DNA of 64,000 bases from Tuctoria greenei (GCA_036927565.1 JAYESD010000005.1:95272301-95336300); one strand, 5' to 3'. Positions 1 to 11,169 are shown, counted from the stretch's first letter. Notes: generated by a model from the sequence alone, not told the origin. Made by a program: numbers and translations.

Positions 1-890
1 TTATGACAGATAGGTTCGAGATGTCAATGATGGGCGAATTAAAGTTCTTGGGATTCCAAGTCAAGCAACTAAGTGAAGGTACATTTATAAGCCAAACCAA
101 ATATACACAAGACATTCTCAAGAAATTCAATATGGACAAAGCCAAGCCCATCAAGACACCCATGGCCACAAATGGACATCTCGACCTCAATGAAGACGGT
201 CCAAATGTAGATCAAAAGGTATATCGGTCCATGATTGGCTCTTTACTTTATTTATGTGCATCTAGGCCAGATATTATGCTTAGTGTTTGCTTGTGTGCAA
301 GGTTTCAAGCTGCACCTAAAGAGTGTCATTTAGTTGTTGTAAAAAGAATCCTAAGGTACCTTGTGCACACACCCACCTTGGGCCTTTGGTATCCCAAAGG
401 ATCCAAATTTAACTTGATAGGATATTCCGATGCCGACTATGTAGGATGCAAAGTCGATAGAAAGAGCACGTCAGGGACTTGTCAGTTTCTTGGTAGGTCC
501 CTGGTATCTTGGTCATCTAAAAAGCAAAACTCCATTGCCCTTTCTACAGCAGAAGCAGAATATAGTGCAGCCGGTAGCTGTTGCGCCCAATTACTTTGGA
601 TGCGGCAAACCCTTAGGGACTACGGCTACAATCTTAACCATATCCCACTTCTATGTGACAATGAAAGTGCTATAAAAATTGCACACAACCCAGTAGAGCA
701 CTCAAGAACTAAGCACATAGATATCCGTCATCATTTTCTTAGAGATCATTCATTAAAAGGTGACATTGCTATTTCACATGTTAGAACTGAAAAACAACTT
801 GCAGATATTTTTACCAAACCATTGGATGAGAAAAGGTTTTGTGAACATAGGAATGAACTTAATATTCTTGACTCTCGAAATGTGGCTTGA
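1..890 (+). CDS. pol: Ty1/copia (Sirevirus) pol, C-terminal RT-RNase H part
   Basis: This is the end of a copia polyprotein; the upstream part lies outside the window, so the Met at base 3 is not the true start. The N-terminal third is the end of reverse transcriptase (MIGSLLYLCASRPDI and the basic VKRILRYL segment). RNase H follows, with the catalytic-type YSDADYVG and STAEAEY motifs, and the protein closes with the usual ADIFTKPLD tail. The frame is open to its TGA at 888-890, with no internal stop. The env-like ORF and 3' LTR downstream identify the element as an envelope-containing Sirevirus (inference from layout plus family knowledge). In this family the enzyme copies element RNA into DNA inside cytoplasmic particles. 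Confidence 0.93.
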   Translation, partial: MTDRFEMSMMGELKFLGFQVKQLSEGTFISQTKYTQDILKKFNMDKAKPIKTPMATNGHLDLNEDGPNVDQKVYRSMIGSLLYLCASRPDIMLSVCLCARFQAAPKECHLVVVKRILRYLVHTPTLGLWYPKGSKFNLIGYSDADYVGCKVDRKSTSGTCQFLGRSLVSWSSKKQNSIALSTAEAEYSAAGSCCAQLLWMRQTLRDYGYNLNHIPLLCDNESAIKIAHNPVEHSRTKHIDIRHHFLRDHSLKGDIAISHVRTEKQLADIFTKPLDEKRFCEHRNELNILDSRNVA

Positions 891-1731
891 AATGTTGCAC
901 ATTTGGTTGATACTTCAAATGTTACATTTTATTGCTAAAACTGCCCCTCACTTTTTTTTCCTTAGAAAACTATTTTTAATGATGAAATCTTGGAATTTAT
1001 GACCATGTTTTTGTGTTGATTGCTTTCTGGTCATAATCACCAAGATTATTTGCAAAACTTGTCCTTGGATCACTATTAGTTATCTCCAAATACTTAGTTT
1101 GTCCAGTAACACCGGACTAGTCAGGTTTTCCACCGGACTAGTCCGGATAATCTCTCTTCCTAGGGTTTTCAGGGACACTGGACTAGTCCGCCCTCAGACC
1201 GGACTAGTCTGGTCGGCTGCCTATATAAGCAGCTGGCCCGTTTCAAATCTCCCTCCACTTGACCTAAACCCTCTCCTCTCAAACCCTAGCCCCCAAAAGG
1301 TGATTTTCGAGTTGAGCCCTCAAAATCCAAGCTCTCTCCGTGGGAAACTCTCCCCTCGACGAGTTGGTACTCCTCTCCAAACTCATCCGGACAGATTTGC
1401 GCTTCTTCAATGCGAATCCTCAAATCTCGGTAAATTTCTCCCTAAAATCAATCTCTTAACTTTTCTAGTCCTAGTTTATTTCTCTTGATTCTAAGGAAGT
1501 ACATTAGCTTCAGAGATGTATTCCTTTCACCTTCATACTCATTTGCACCCTAGATATAAGTTGTGATTCTAGTTTTGTTAGGGTTCTTGTGCCAGGCCGG
1601 ACTAGTCCGGCTCTTAGGTACGGACAAGTCCGGTACACCGGACTAGTCCGCACTCTGAAACCGGACATGTCCGGTCTCTGACACTTGAATCCTCACATCA
1701 CCTTCATTCTCAGTTCATTCTCATCTAAATC
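891..1731 (+). promoter_or_regulatory. Sirevirus pol-env spacer with palindromic boxes and TATA box
   Basis: This non-coding spacer separates pol from the env-like ORF. Four boxes of type CCGGACTAGTCCGG lie at 1111-1124, 1132-1146, 1178-1190 and 1198-1212. A TATA-like CTATATAAGC follows at 1221-1230. Four more boxes sit close to the ORF at 1597-1610, 1620-1633, 1637-1650 and 1660-1674; two have altered centres (ACAAGT, ACATGT). Clustering of such boxes at the 5' side of the envelope gene is a published Sirevirus trait. The TATA box just after the first cluster mirrors the 3' LTR and suggests a separate env promoter (inference). The open frame across 1099-1488 only translates the boxes and is not a gene. 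Confidence 0.75.
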
Positions 1732-3246
1732 ATGAACTCCTTGTTAGGCACGATGTCTTCAAGCTCAGATGACAGCTCCTTCCATGTTTATAAAGAAGTT
1801 GAGCGCGAAAAGGTGAAGAGAGCCAAGGAGAGGTACATGAAGAAAAGGCATGATGTAAATGTGCACTCTCCACCCTTCGACGACAACTTGCCCAAGAAAA
1901 GAAGGGTAGTTGTGAAGAAGGCCCAAGGAAAGGCCGGTGAGAGCTCCTCAGGGCCAAAGAGGACTCTCAACAAGGGAAAAGGGCTTGCTAGTGGTCCCAT
2001 TGGACCCTTGAAAATGAAGAACCCAAGTCACCGCAACAAGCAGCACTCAAGCAAGGATTTCACTGGAAAAGGGGGTGAGCTTGCCGGCAGCTTCAGGCAG
2101 GTTGATGTGTATGCTCAACTTCGGCAATGCTCAGACCCAAGATTTTGGAGCAACTTCTATGCCGACTACTACGAGCATGTGTACATGAAGATGAAGAATC
2201 CCGTTGTGAAGAGTCAATGGGTGAACATAGGGTACATGCAGTCAAAGAAGTATCCTGCTTTCCGTGAGGTGGTTGAGTCCCTGGAGAGGCACGGACTGAA
2301 GGAACTGTTTTCCTTTGAAAATGACTGGAACAATGAGGTGATCGCCCAATTCTACTCTACCCTCTACTTTGCTCGGGGTGATGGAGACAGTCTTACTTGG
2401 ATGACCCATGGTTCCATGTATAGTGTCACTTATAATGAGTTTGCAAGGATTCTCCACCTTGAGCATACCTTGGATCATGATCTAGTCATCCACAATTTGC
2501 AACCCCTGGAGAAGGATGAGCTCACATTTCTCTATGACACAAGGATGCCGTATGTTGCTCCCACTATCAAATATTTGAAGCCCTTCTATGTGGTCCTCAA
2601 CAGAATTTTGAGGGAGACAATAGCCCCAAAATATGGAGATGCGGGGACTATTCAAGGAACCTTGAGGACCCTAATGAAGGTCATTGGTGGGAGGAGACCG
2701 TTCAATGTCTTTGAATACATCTACAATGACATTGTGAACATCTCAATCACTCCAAACAGATCTTGTGGGTATGCCCCGTACATCATGTACATGATTGAGA
2801 AGGTGACTGGACTTGAGTTCGTCAAGGATGTTCACCACACGGGGATGAAACCGCAAAAGCCCACCGAGTACACTCTACCTTCAGCTCTTGATGCACCTCC
2901 CTCCCCTGAAGCTGAGAGGAGGACTAAACAGGCTCGGGATGTGAATGCAACAAGATCCTCAGCTGCTCCTCCTAGCTCTGCACCTGCTCATGAACCCTCC
3001 GGTGGTGTGCTCAAAATGCTCACCTCTATATTTGCCTGCTGCCGCAAGATTGAAGTCAGGCAGAAGAAGCATCAACAATATGTCAATGCCAACATCAAAG
3101 CAATCTGCGACAAGCTGGAGATTGAGACGGTGGGATCCCCGCCTGCCTTCGAGGACTCCGAGGAAGAGTCCGCTCCGGCAAATGATGATGATGGTGGTGA
3201 AGATGAGGACCGGACCAAGACGGAGGAAGAGAGTGACGATGAGTGA
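1732..3246 (+). CDS. Sirevirus envelope-like protein (third ORF)
   Basis: An uninterrupted 504-codon ORF lies between pol and the 3' LTR, the position of the env-like gene in Sireviruses. Residues 1-110 are very basic and low in complexity (KKRRVVVKKAQGK). Residues 120-370 form a globular region resembling the plant putative-transposon-protein family found in retroelement third ORFs (FYSTLYFARGDGDSLTWMT). The tail is strongly acidic (DSEEESAPANDDDGGEDEDR). I see no convincing signal peptide or transmembrane helix, so a membrane role is not supported here. The start at 1732 gives the longest frame; a second Met at 1750 is possible. It is the best preserved coding region in the window. Function is unknown. 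Confidence 0.8.
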   Translation: MNSLLGTMSSSSDDSSFHVYKEVEREKVKRAKERYMKKRHDVNVHSPPFDDNLPKKRRVVVKKAQGKAGESSSGPKRTLNKGKGLASGPIGPLKMKNPSHRNKQHSSKDFTGKGGELAGSFRQVDVYAQLRQCSDPRFWSNFYADYYEHVYMKMKNPVVKSQWVNIGYMQSKKYPAFREVVESLERHGLKELFSFENDWNNEVIAQFYSTLYFARGDGDSLTWMTHGSMYSVTYNEFARILHLEHTLDHDLVIHNLQPLEKDELTFLYDTRMPYVAPTIKYLKPFYVVLNRILRETIAPKYGDAGTIQGTLRTLMKVIGGRRPFNVFEYIYNDIVNISITPNRSCGYAPYIMYMIEKVTGLEFVKDVHHTGMKPQKPTEYTLPSALDAPPSPEAERRTKQARDVNATRSSAAPPSSAPAHEPSGGVLKMLTSIFACCRKIEVRQKKHQQYVNANIKAICDKLEIETVGSPPAFEDSEEESAPANDDDGGEDEDRTKTEEESDDE

Positions 3247-3283
3247 TTCCCCTTAATTTTTCCCTTTTTGGTGCCTTGATGCC

Positions 3284-3294
3284 AAAGGGGGAGA
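3284..3294 (+). other. Upstream polypurine tract copy (Sirevirus)
   Basis: The sequence AAAGGGGGAGA lies about 40 bases after the env-like stop and is nearly the same as the terminal tract at 3644-3657. Several PPT copies before the 3' LTR are a known Sirevirus feature. Confidence 0.6.
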
Positions 3295-3643
3295 TACTGA
3301 GACTAGGAGAGATTAAGACTAATATTTTTAGAGTCGTTGGTGTCTTTATGTTTTTGTGATCAAGGACATGTGTACTTAATTTTTAAAACCTTATAATGCA
3401 CTATTTCTTCTCTTATGTGCGATGCTTATTGTTGCTTGGATGATTATCTTTATACTCATTGTTGATTATCTTTACTTCATCACACCTTGTTGATCACAAA
3501 CTTATTAGGCACTCCACCATAAGGTGTGTGTATATGTGAGAAGTTGTTTCGTGGACCTATCATTATTCTCATATGTGCACACCTTATGAAAATCAAGATT
3601 TTATTCTCAATTGTGATATCTCAAATGGTTGTCATCAATCACC

Positions 3644-3657
3644 AAAAAGGGGGAGAT
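3644..3657 (+). other. Terminal polypurine tract (Sirevirus)
   Basis: A purine run ending GGGGGAGAT directly abuts the TGT that opens the 3' LTR. It primes plus-strand DNA synthesis in retroelements. Bases 3295-3643 between the two tracts are A/T-rich and non-coding. Confidence 0.8.
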
Positions 3658-3940
3658 TGTAAGTGCATCTAGGATATCCCATGTGGGTATTGGCTAATTG
3701 ATGACAAACATATGAGATCCTAATGAAACTACTGAGATGATTGCAGGACAAACAAGTGAAACATTTCGATGCACACAAAAAGGTAAAAAGTGAAGTGGTG
3801 TTCAAAGAGAAATAATTTGATGAAGCTTGGAAGACCAAAATAGATTTTGAATGTATAGGGAGTGTATGAAAGACACACTCCAAGAGCTCACAACTTTGCG
3901 CGAGGGTAAGGGATTAAAACTAACCTAACTTTAACAAAGC

Positions 3941-4340
3941 ACCAGACTAGTCCGATCATGGACCGGACTAGTCCGTTCACCTTTCTGGAATCCCACTAAC
4001 AAGGAGACCGGACTAGTCCGTTCATCCACCAGACTAGTCCGTTGATGTTTCTAGAGTCTCTCATACTGAGGGACCAGACTAGTCCGATCATTGACCGGAC
4101 GAGTCCGTTGAACTTTCTGTAATCTCCCATTCGTGGAGATCGAACTAGTCCGCGGACTAGTCCGATGAACTTTCTGGAGTCACTTTCACACAGCTCCAGA
4201 CTAGTCCGATGTTGGACCGGACTAGTCCGGCAAACTTTCTGGACCTCGAAACACATTGGAACCGGATAAGTCCGGACTTGCACCAGACTAGTCTGGTGTT
4301 AGGGTTTTTCAACGGCTAGCTTTTGGAAACCCTATAAATA
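3941..4340 (+). promoter_or_regulatory. Sirevirus LTR repeated palindromic boxes and TATA box
   Basis: About a dozen boxes of the CGGACTAGTCCG type lie at 3941, 3961, 4006, 4028, 4072, 4093, 4141, 4153, 4195, 4216, 4261 and 4282. They mostly come in pairs 6-10 bases apart. Each pair is followed by a short spacer and then a copy of a CTTTCTGGA-like linker (for example 3980-3989, 4111-4119, 4168-4177, 4232-4242). The TATA box CTATAAATA is at 4332-4340. High-copy symmetrical motifs with a CGG-CCG signature upstream of the promoter are published for Sirevirus LTRs. Their function is not established. Confidence 0.85.
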
Positions 4341-5073
4341 GACAGTCCACGACTTTCCTAGGAACATACACGTCGAATATTGATCAAAGAGCAAACCCTA
4401 GCGCCGCCACTTCGTCCCAAGAGCCCAAAACACATCTCCCCACACATCTAAAGTTCAAAAAGAGTGAAATCAATTGAACACTTGGATTCAGGATTGGGAG
4501 ATCATCATTCTTTCATTGCGAGCTCTTGGGGTTTGATCTTTCTACACTCATACTCTGCATTGTAATACTGTGGAGTGTACTTGATCACTTTTTCATTGTA
4601 ATTTTCGTGGGAGCCCTCAACGTGTGAGGTTGCCCCACAAACTTGGTGATTACCCATGATAGTGGAATCAAGTCGGCCTTCGTGGTGACTTGAGGTGGGA
4701 AAGGGTTGGAGACTCGGCTCTGTGTGAGCTTCCTCAACGAGGACGTAGATCTCGTGGTGAGATCGAACCTCGGGAAAAATTCGTGTGTCTTGTGTCTCAT
4801 TTACTTTAAATTTTGTTCATTAGATCATTTGAGTGCTAAACTTCAACATAAGGCAATTAGAAGTTACACCTGCATTCTTATATTAATATCAAGTACAAAT
4901 ATCAGTTGTTCTCAATTCCGCTGCTAAAGAAATTTATTTTCCCAATTAACACCTGATCAACACACATAATTTTTGCACACCGGACTAGTCCGCCCACACA
5001 ACCAGACTAGTCCGGCCAACTAAGTTTTGACGATTCTATTAAGTGTGCAGGAAATTCAAAAGGCCTATTCACT

Positions 5074-5083
5074 CCCCCCCCCC
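5074..5083 (+). other. Poly-C integrase signal near the Sirevirus LTR end
   Basis: A run of ten C is followed by TCTAGGCCA, about 30 bases before the LTR end. A conserved C-rich block here is described for Sireviruses as an integrase signal. Confidence 0.6.
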
Positions 5084-5111
5084 TCTAGGCCACATTCAGC
5101 CTTAATCGACA

Positions 5112-8100
5112 CCGGTAGGACTATGCACCCAGGACCATGTCCTGTTGCATCCTATGCTCGTGCCCGATCTCCAATTCATTAAAGTAAATCATCACAATTC
5201 AACTCATAATCCCAATCCGATATAAAGCAAAGTGCTAGCCTCGTGAGTTGTTTTAAACCACTCGAGTTCAACCAAATATTCTACTAAACAGTTAAGCATA
5301 ACATATAGAAATGTGGAGTATTAATCTACTCAAACCACTCTTTGCATTAATCACATGCAATTCGGTTTCATTGCACAAGACCTACTGCACAATACATCTC
5401 ATCCATATAGTATGGAAATGAAAACATTGCAAGATGTCTTAAATGCAAATCGGAGCTTGCCTTTTTGTTGAGACTAAATGTCAATGACAACCAGTTAGTA
5501 GACTCCATCGAGAAATGACGCCACAGCAGAACCAATATAGAAATCTACTCCTCCAATTTGTGCTTCCCGTCCACCTTCATCACGATCACTATCGTCATGA
5601 ATATACATCAAATAAAAGAATGGAATTTAGTAAAGTAACAAATTGAAGTTGATGATAACTCAAGAAGGATTAATACTAGCTAGGACTGAAAGTTCTGTTG
5701 CTGGAATGCACAGCAATAGTGAGGAAACAAGATGAATTAGGCAATGGGAATATGATGTGATATAGATATTGTTTTGGACATAGAGATGTGATCTCAAATT
5801 CTACAGGTTCAACAGATCCCCTGAGACTGAGAAAATTACAGTGAGTTCATATGGACATGGGGGAATAATCAAGAAAGCTTCAGATACAGTAATGGAAGAT
5901 ATTGGTCTACAAAATTTATTAAGTGTTTAGCCTTCTATGAATTTTCATGGCCAACAGAGGCTTTGGCATAAGTCGAACTAGGTTTTCTGGATAGAGGGAT
6001 TCATAGAGAGTCCAACACAATTGGTTTGACATTTTTCTAATAATTTTACAGCGAGATATGAAATTTACAAGTTCCTACAATATTCTGAAAGTCTCTGTTG
6101 TTTTTCCCATTTTCAGGAACATAGAAGAATGAATCGCAATTTGCTCCAGTAAATTAAGTCAAATGGTTCTGAAATTTTTACTGTACATCAAAGATATGCA
6201 AAGGAAGAGTGTGGCCAAGTTTGAGAATTTTCCGTAAAAGGAATCGCCTGGATTAAATTCCCAATGATTTAAGTGTGGGAATTATTAGGGAAAAACCAGG
6301 GACTTTCATAGCAAATAATCTGTACCACTGCAAAGTACTTGCCATGAGGAATCCGGCAAATGTTGTTCATAATTTTTGGACATTTATACAGTGAATGGTG
6401 AATTTACAAAGTTTGGGGACTTTCTGCATTTATTTTTCAATTGAAAATGGCTTTCCTCGCTGACAAGTGGGCCCTGGGTTTAAAATGGTCCAATCACATG
6501 AAGCCACACGGAGGACCACAAAAAAACCGCATTGCCACATGGGATCCAGATCGACAAAGTGATCCGGAGGGGGATTTAACCCACAGGCAGGTGGGCCAGG
6601 GCCGGGTTGCTTCTTAATCCTAGGTCGAGGGTCTATGTGGGTGGTGCCCGGGCATGGCAGCACCCCTTGCCGGCCGCCCTTACCCCTGTGCCTCCCCACC
6701 TGAAAATTGCCGCCAGGGCCTAAATCCATATGGGGAGCTTGCTGGTGCGGTCAGAGAAGGCTGGGCATGGCCGGAAGTAGCCTCCCCACGGCGGCGGATG
6801 ATGGTCACACTCAGACGAGGTCGCACAGCGCAGGTAGTGCTCTATTGACCATAAGAATTGATATAAAGGGACTAGTAGGCGATGGGGGGCACAGAAATGG
6901 ACTTAAATCTAGGAGCAAACAGAGGGAGAATGGAGTTCACCCGTGACCTAGGTCACAAGCTTTGTCGGCAACGAGAACTCGAAGAACAGAGGCTATAGTC
7001 ATTCTTTTTATTATGTTTTGAACCAAGAGACTCTTAAGGACATGGGGAAAATGTTGTATAACTAGATTGAAGAATAATTATGCATGGAAATGGAATCGGT
7101 GAACCGATATTCCCCCGTTCAAAAGAATACCCGACACATAAACATGGAATCCGGCGGCTACGAAGGCTGGGTCGAGGAACGGGGTTGAGGGACAACACAA
7201 AGATGGTTATGCGCTCCTTTTGGCGTGATGCTTGAGCTCAAAAGCAAGCCCGAATTGATGACGCACCGCAGAGCAGAGGATGGCGGCCTGAAGCAAGGAC
7301 GAAGAAGACCAATCAACTGCCGGTTGAAGCACTGCAGAGGAAGAAAAACGAGAGAGCAGCAGCCTTGGGAGGTTGAAGGAACGCCTGTGCCCTTTGTGGT
7401 GGCCTTCCCCTGGACGTGATAGCCACCAGAGAACGCCTGCCGGAGCTAGGAACGAAGAATAGGGGCGGCGCTCAGTGAACTTTGAGTGGAGCAGCGCTTG
7501 AGTGATGGAGGCAATACAAATGAGGCAAAGAACAATAAGGGCATGCGTTGCGTTGGGGCATCCATGGCCAAGCTGTGCGCTGCAAGCATCAGTGGCTTGC
7601 ATGCATCGTGCTGTTAACCTGAGTGAGCAGAGGAAACGGGGAATAACATAGCACCTGGGTGCCTCTCTGACTGGTGGGGTCCACACTCTCATTCCCCCCT
7701 TGTCCCTTCTATTCCAGTGTAAAATATCTCCAGTTCAACACTTCAAATTTAGGTTGAATTTGACAGGACATTAATTTGAATCTGAGAAGAATTATGATGC
7801 CCTAAAATTTAGATTTTTGCCATGCTGAATTTGAACATTCAAATATGATTTTAAATACACCTATTAAGCCCTTTCTTGAAATCTTCGCTGTATTTTCCAA
7901 AACAGCAAGGACTTCAAATGAATTACATTAATAAATTTCTGATCTAAAGTCTTCCATTTGCTGAGTTAGACTTGAAGTTGAATTAAGTTTGAAATTTTTG
8001 GCTCTATGCATTTTAGTCATTTAAACCCTCAGTTAACTGAATTCCATTTTCTTCCTTCCTTTTTTTCAGCATTGAAATGCATTAAATCTTTTGGGTTTTT
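5112..8100. other. Degraded non-coding region, possible old gypsy LTR
   Basis: I see no coding region. From about 6000 to 8100 the text resembles an old Ty3/gypsy LTR: repeated phrases such as TACAGTGAATGGTGAATTTAC, a TATA-like TTGATATAAAGGG near 6858, and an end TTTTGGGTTTTTACA at about 8102, exactly where the neighbouring copia gag is cut off. That would fit an LTR inserted into the gag, but I cannot find its other end. Bases 5112-6000 hold nothing I can name. Confidence 0.3.
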
Positions 8101-8514
8101 ACATCAAGTTGCTAAGAATTTTATTAATGCGAGCAAAGAAGTCATCGATTGACTTACCGGGTTGTATCTCGAAGCACATGTATGCTTTCTTGAACACATC
8201 TTGTCGTACCTCCTTGATTGTGTTGGATCCTTCATGATAGTCGCATAGCGCTTTCCACACATCATATGCAGATCGGAAGTGTGCAACACGGTCGAAGTCG
8301 ATTTGAGTCAATCCTTGTATAATCAAGTCTTGCGCCTTGTTGTTGTTGTCGACATCTCTCATGTTCGCAGCTGTGACTTGATTGTTTGTTTGCATGTCAA
8401 GGGCTTATACACCTTTTCCCATATGGCGAAGCCTTGCGCCTGCTCCATATGAGCCTTCGAAACTTGAAAATCAATGTCATTAAACACACAGGGTTTTGCG
8501 GAGTATTTCTCCAT
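8101..8514 (-). pseudogene. gag: Truncated Ty1/copia gag
   Basis: On the minus strand the frame starts at 8514 (MEKYSAKPC), shifts frame near 8400, and continues with a copia-type gag segment (AYDVWKALCDYHEG, FFARINKILSNL). The protein is cut at about 8101, after some 135 residues, where unrelated sequence begins. The gag would form the particle shell and bind element RNA. The primer-site-like sequence and LTR just upstream (higher coordinates) confirm it is the beginning of an element. The frameshift and truncation make it inactive. Confidence 0.82.
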
Positions 8515-8558
8515 GATGATTAGTGAAAGCACAAAATCAAAAATATTGGAGCACCGTG

Positions 8559-8571
8559 GCTCTAATACAAA
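8559..8571 (-). other. Primer binding site, initiator-Met tRNA type (decayed)
   Basis: The minus strand reads TTGTATTAGAGCC, two changes from the common TGGTATCAGAGCC. It sits immediately inside the LTR end and about 45 bases before the gag start. Confidence 0.65.
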
Positions 8572-8572
8572 T

Positions 8573-9807
8573 TGTAGCATCAAAGAGCGTGTGAAGAGCT
8601 ACCAGAGAGGGGTGAATGGTAGCTTAAAACTTTTTCAGCGGAAGCTACAAAAACCCCTTGATAGAAACCAATCTACTAAATAGATCGTGTGTCCGACTGG
8701 TCTAAATGTGTTCAACCGTCATAAAAACAATATAAATTGTAGAGAATCAAGCCACGAGACTAATGCAAAAAAGAATCACATGAAAAAAATGATTAGAACT
8801 CGAGTTATGATCAACTGACTGAGAAAAGGTCAATCTGTTCTACCTGAGTTAAAAACTGATATGCTATGTTGCAAAGAAACTCATATAAATTAAAAATGGT
8901 AAAATCAATGACCATAAAATCATCACAGGTGATAGATAATTGGGTTGTGAAGACAACACAAAATGAATCATGGCAATTGGATTGTAAAACTCGAGTTATG
9001 ATCAAAACACTGTGGCAACGTCATCCTATGCAGAAACTCAACGAGAAAGACTTGACAAAAACAAGTCGGACAAACTAGGCAAAAAATCACATATAAAATA
9101 CGAATTTTATTCACCAAAAACACAAGAGGATCAGACACAATCCTCTTTTCACGAGCCTTATCCCCCTTGCTGATATAACCATCCCTAAAGCAACTCAAAT
9201 CCAACTAGGACATCCTACTCCTACTTGGTTTCAATGAAACTTTTCATAACTGCTCAAGACTCTTCTATACGCAGGTAGAAGCAATCTTAGGACTTCCAAA
9301 AACCTGAGGAACGTCCCACACATTCATAAAACAACTCAACTTCATGCATACCACAAAATCTAACCATAATCAACTTGAAACATTCCATAAACAAACCATA
9401 ACCACCTCAGCCACAGCCTGAGGTATAAACCAACCGGTTGAACCTTTCTGGCCAATTTTTCATGCCCACAACTCTTCTCCATGCCTTGGAACCATGTTGC
9501 CACGTCCATTCACCCCTTGCACATGTGCAAACACATTCCAACGATGTGCATGATATCTTCATGTACATTGTTCTTAACTCAAACATGTTGTGTGACCTAA
9601 TGATCAACTCAACCACAATTCCTCCCAAACCTTGTTGTTGAACCTCATCTTCTCCCTATGACTAGTTCAATGGGTCACCATCACGAGCCATGTCTTTACC
9701 TCAAGGAACAGCTGCACATGAATAAACAAGCAAATTTTCTGGGCACAAGTCTTCGACTTGACTCACATTAGTCCCAAAACCACAACACCTTATGTGAGCA
9801 CCTCACA
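8573..9807 (-). repeat. 5' LTR of second Sirevirus-like copia element
   Basis: On the minus strand it ends GATGCTACA at 8573, next to the primer site, and contains a C-rich ACCATTCACCCCTCTCTGG signal (8609-8627), as in Sireviruses. The start is placed at about 9807 (TGTGAGGTGC) but is uncertain. The palindrome CAACCGGTTG followed by AACCTTTCTGG lies at 9430-9452 on the plus strand. The phrase AACTCGAGTTATGATCAA occurs twice (about 8798 and 8988). Confidence 0.55.
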
Positions 9808-10272
9808 TAAGCATGTTGGAAAACATAGAAAAATAATATTCACAATGATAAACAAAAACACATCAAAAACCTAGTAAATGAATACTAAGCAAACTTCTCA
9901 TCAGACAAAATCAAGTTTGAAACATTGCAAGTTAAAAACATAGCAGCCTCACGAATATTTCAGAATGTAGAAAGTTTGAACATTTGAAACAACTGCTATG
10001 TATTATAAAAGGAAAATTTTATACACTTTGAAGTGAAAACATGTGCAAATCACATGCACGACAAGTTCAGACAGTCCGAGAACCGGCCTGTGACTGGATG
10101 GCTAGCGCATCCATATGTGACTGCAGTCTACCCGTGTTCGATTTCTCCCGAGCTCCTTTGGTCGGCCATACTAAAAACCTTGCATGGTAACCCTCAGTTT
10201 TAGCCTATTTGCCAATGTATTAAGAACCTAGATCTCACAGTGTGCATGCCTCGCTGTCGGGGCTGGAGACTC
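9808..10272. other. Unassigned non-coding stretch
   Basis: A/T-rich sequence with no reading frame or repeat that I can support. It separates the copia LTR from the Athila-like gag. Confidence 0.3.
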
Positions 10273-10958
10273 TCATCGCTCCAACCCATTGTTGGAAACC
10301 ATCTTCGCAATCAACTCTTTGGCTTTGGGTACAGTCAGTGAGAAGAAGACTCGTCCAACAGCAGCATCTACATGGTCATCAGTCGTTAGAGTCAGCCCAT
10401 TGTAGATATTTTGGATGATGAGCCAATCATCCATCCCATGATGGGGACATGCCAAATATGTACTCCTACAGCCTCTCCCAAGCCTCAAGAATGGACTCCT
10501 TGGGCTTTTGCTAGAAGCTTGAGATTCTTCCACGTAGGATAATGGTTTGCCCAACGGGAAGAGTTTGGTGAGGAATGTCGTAGAACACTTTTCCCTAGTG
10601 TTTATAGCACTTCAATTCGCGTAAAACCACTGTTTTGCTCTTCCAAGGAGGGAGAACGGAAACAATCGAAGATGGATGGCATCTGGTGTGACATCCTTTA
10701 TCTTGAAAGGGCTGCAAATCTCTAGGAATTGTTGCAGGTGAGCACTTACATCCTCATTGACTTCCCATAGAAGCGGTTAGCCTGCACCATAGTGATTAGG
10801 CTAGTCTTGATTTTGAAGTTTATGTCTACCATGTTAACATTGAGCCTAGCATGAACATTATTCGCAGAGGGAGCCAAAAACTCACAAAGGGTCTTCTGGG
10901 CCATTGGCTTGCAACGTGATGGTGCACAAATGACAGGCTTCCTTGCCGACAGGATCAT
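10273..10958 (-). pseudogene. gag: Athila-like Ty3/gypsy gag fragment
   Basis: Pieces in shifting frames on the minus strand match the conserved gag of grass Athila-like elements. They include TLCEFLAPSANNV and LITMVQANRFYGK (10958-10750), then HLQQFLEICSPFKIKDVTPD and LFPFSLLGRAKQWFYAN (about 10745-10610), then PHHGMDDWLIIQNIYNGLT and FFSLTVPKAKELI (10554-10273). A stop follows WFYAN and at least two frameshifts are present. The sequence ends near 10273, so the C-terminal gag and all of pol are missing. Its own primer site and 5' LTR lie immediately upstream (higher coordinates). Confidence 0.85.
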
Positions 10959-11151
10959 CTAGGAGAAACGACACGAGGTCGAACTCTTCTCGTCAGTGAT
11001 TCGGGATCTTCAACATAGTTTGTCGGCAAACGGAAACTATGCATACACTTCCCAATTTTCACATCAAGGAATGCAAAAACAATGCAAGGTTATCCTACTA
11101 AAAACCTACTAGAGTCCTATCTACCTCATGATCATGCAAAACTTCTATGCC

Positions 11152-11169
11152 TTCCCCGGCAATGGTACA
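11152..11169 (-). other. Primer binding site of Athila-like element
   Basis: The minus strand reads TACCATTGCCGGGGAAGG, close to the TGGCGCCGTTGCCGGGGA form usual in Athila-like elements. It lies about 10 bases inside the LTR edge. Confidence 0.6.

Larger units (their letters stand above)
3658..5111 (+). repeat. Sirevirus 3' LTR
   Basis: The LTR opens TGTAAGTGC right after the PPT and closes TCGACA, giving TGT...ACA ends about 1454 bp apart. The right edge is set from the family-typical end after the C-rich integrase signal; the 5' LTR lies outside the window, so no target duplication can be tested. It contains a box cluster (3941-4297), a TATA box (4332-4340), an open region after it and two further boxes near the end (about 4979 and 5000). 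Short ORFs inside it are not genes. Confidence 0.75.

Noticed and set aside
1099..1488. 129-codon open frame with repeated TGLVR
   Set aside because: It is the translation of the palindromic boxes and spacer. The same peptide pattern appears wherever the boxes lie, including the minus strand of 3996-4283 and LTRs of element C.
1732..3246. Calling this ORF a true fusion envelope glycoprotein
   Set aside because: I see no signal peptide, transmembrane anchor or cleavage site. Only the position supports the env-like name.
7207..7692. 161-codon minus-strand frame
   Set aside because: Lies in GC-rich, LTR-like sequence, has no recognisable motif and no neighbouring gene of the same family.
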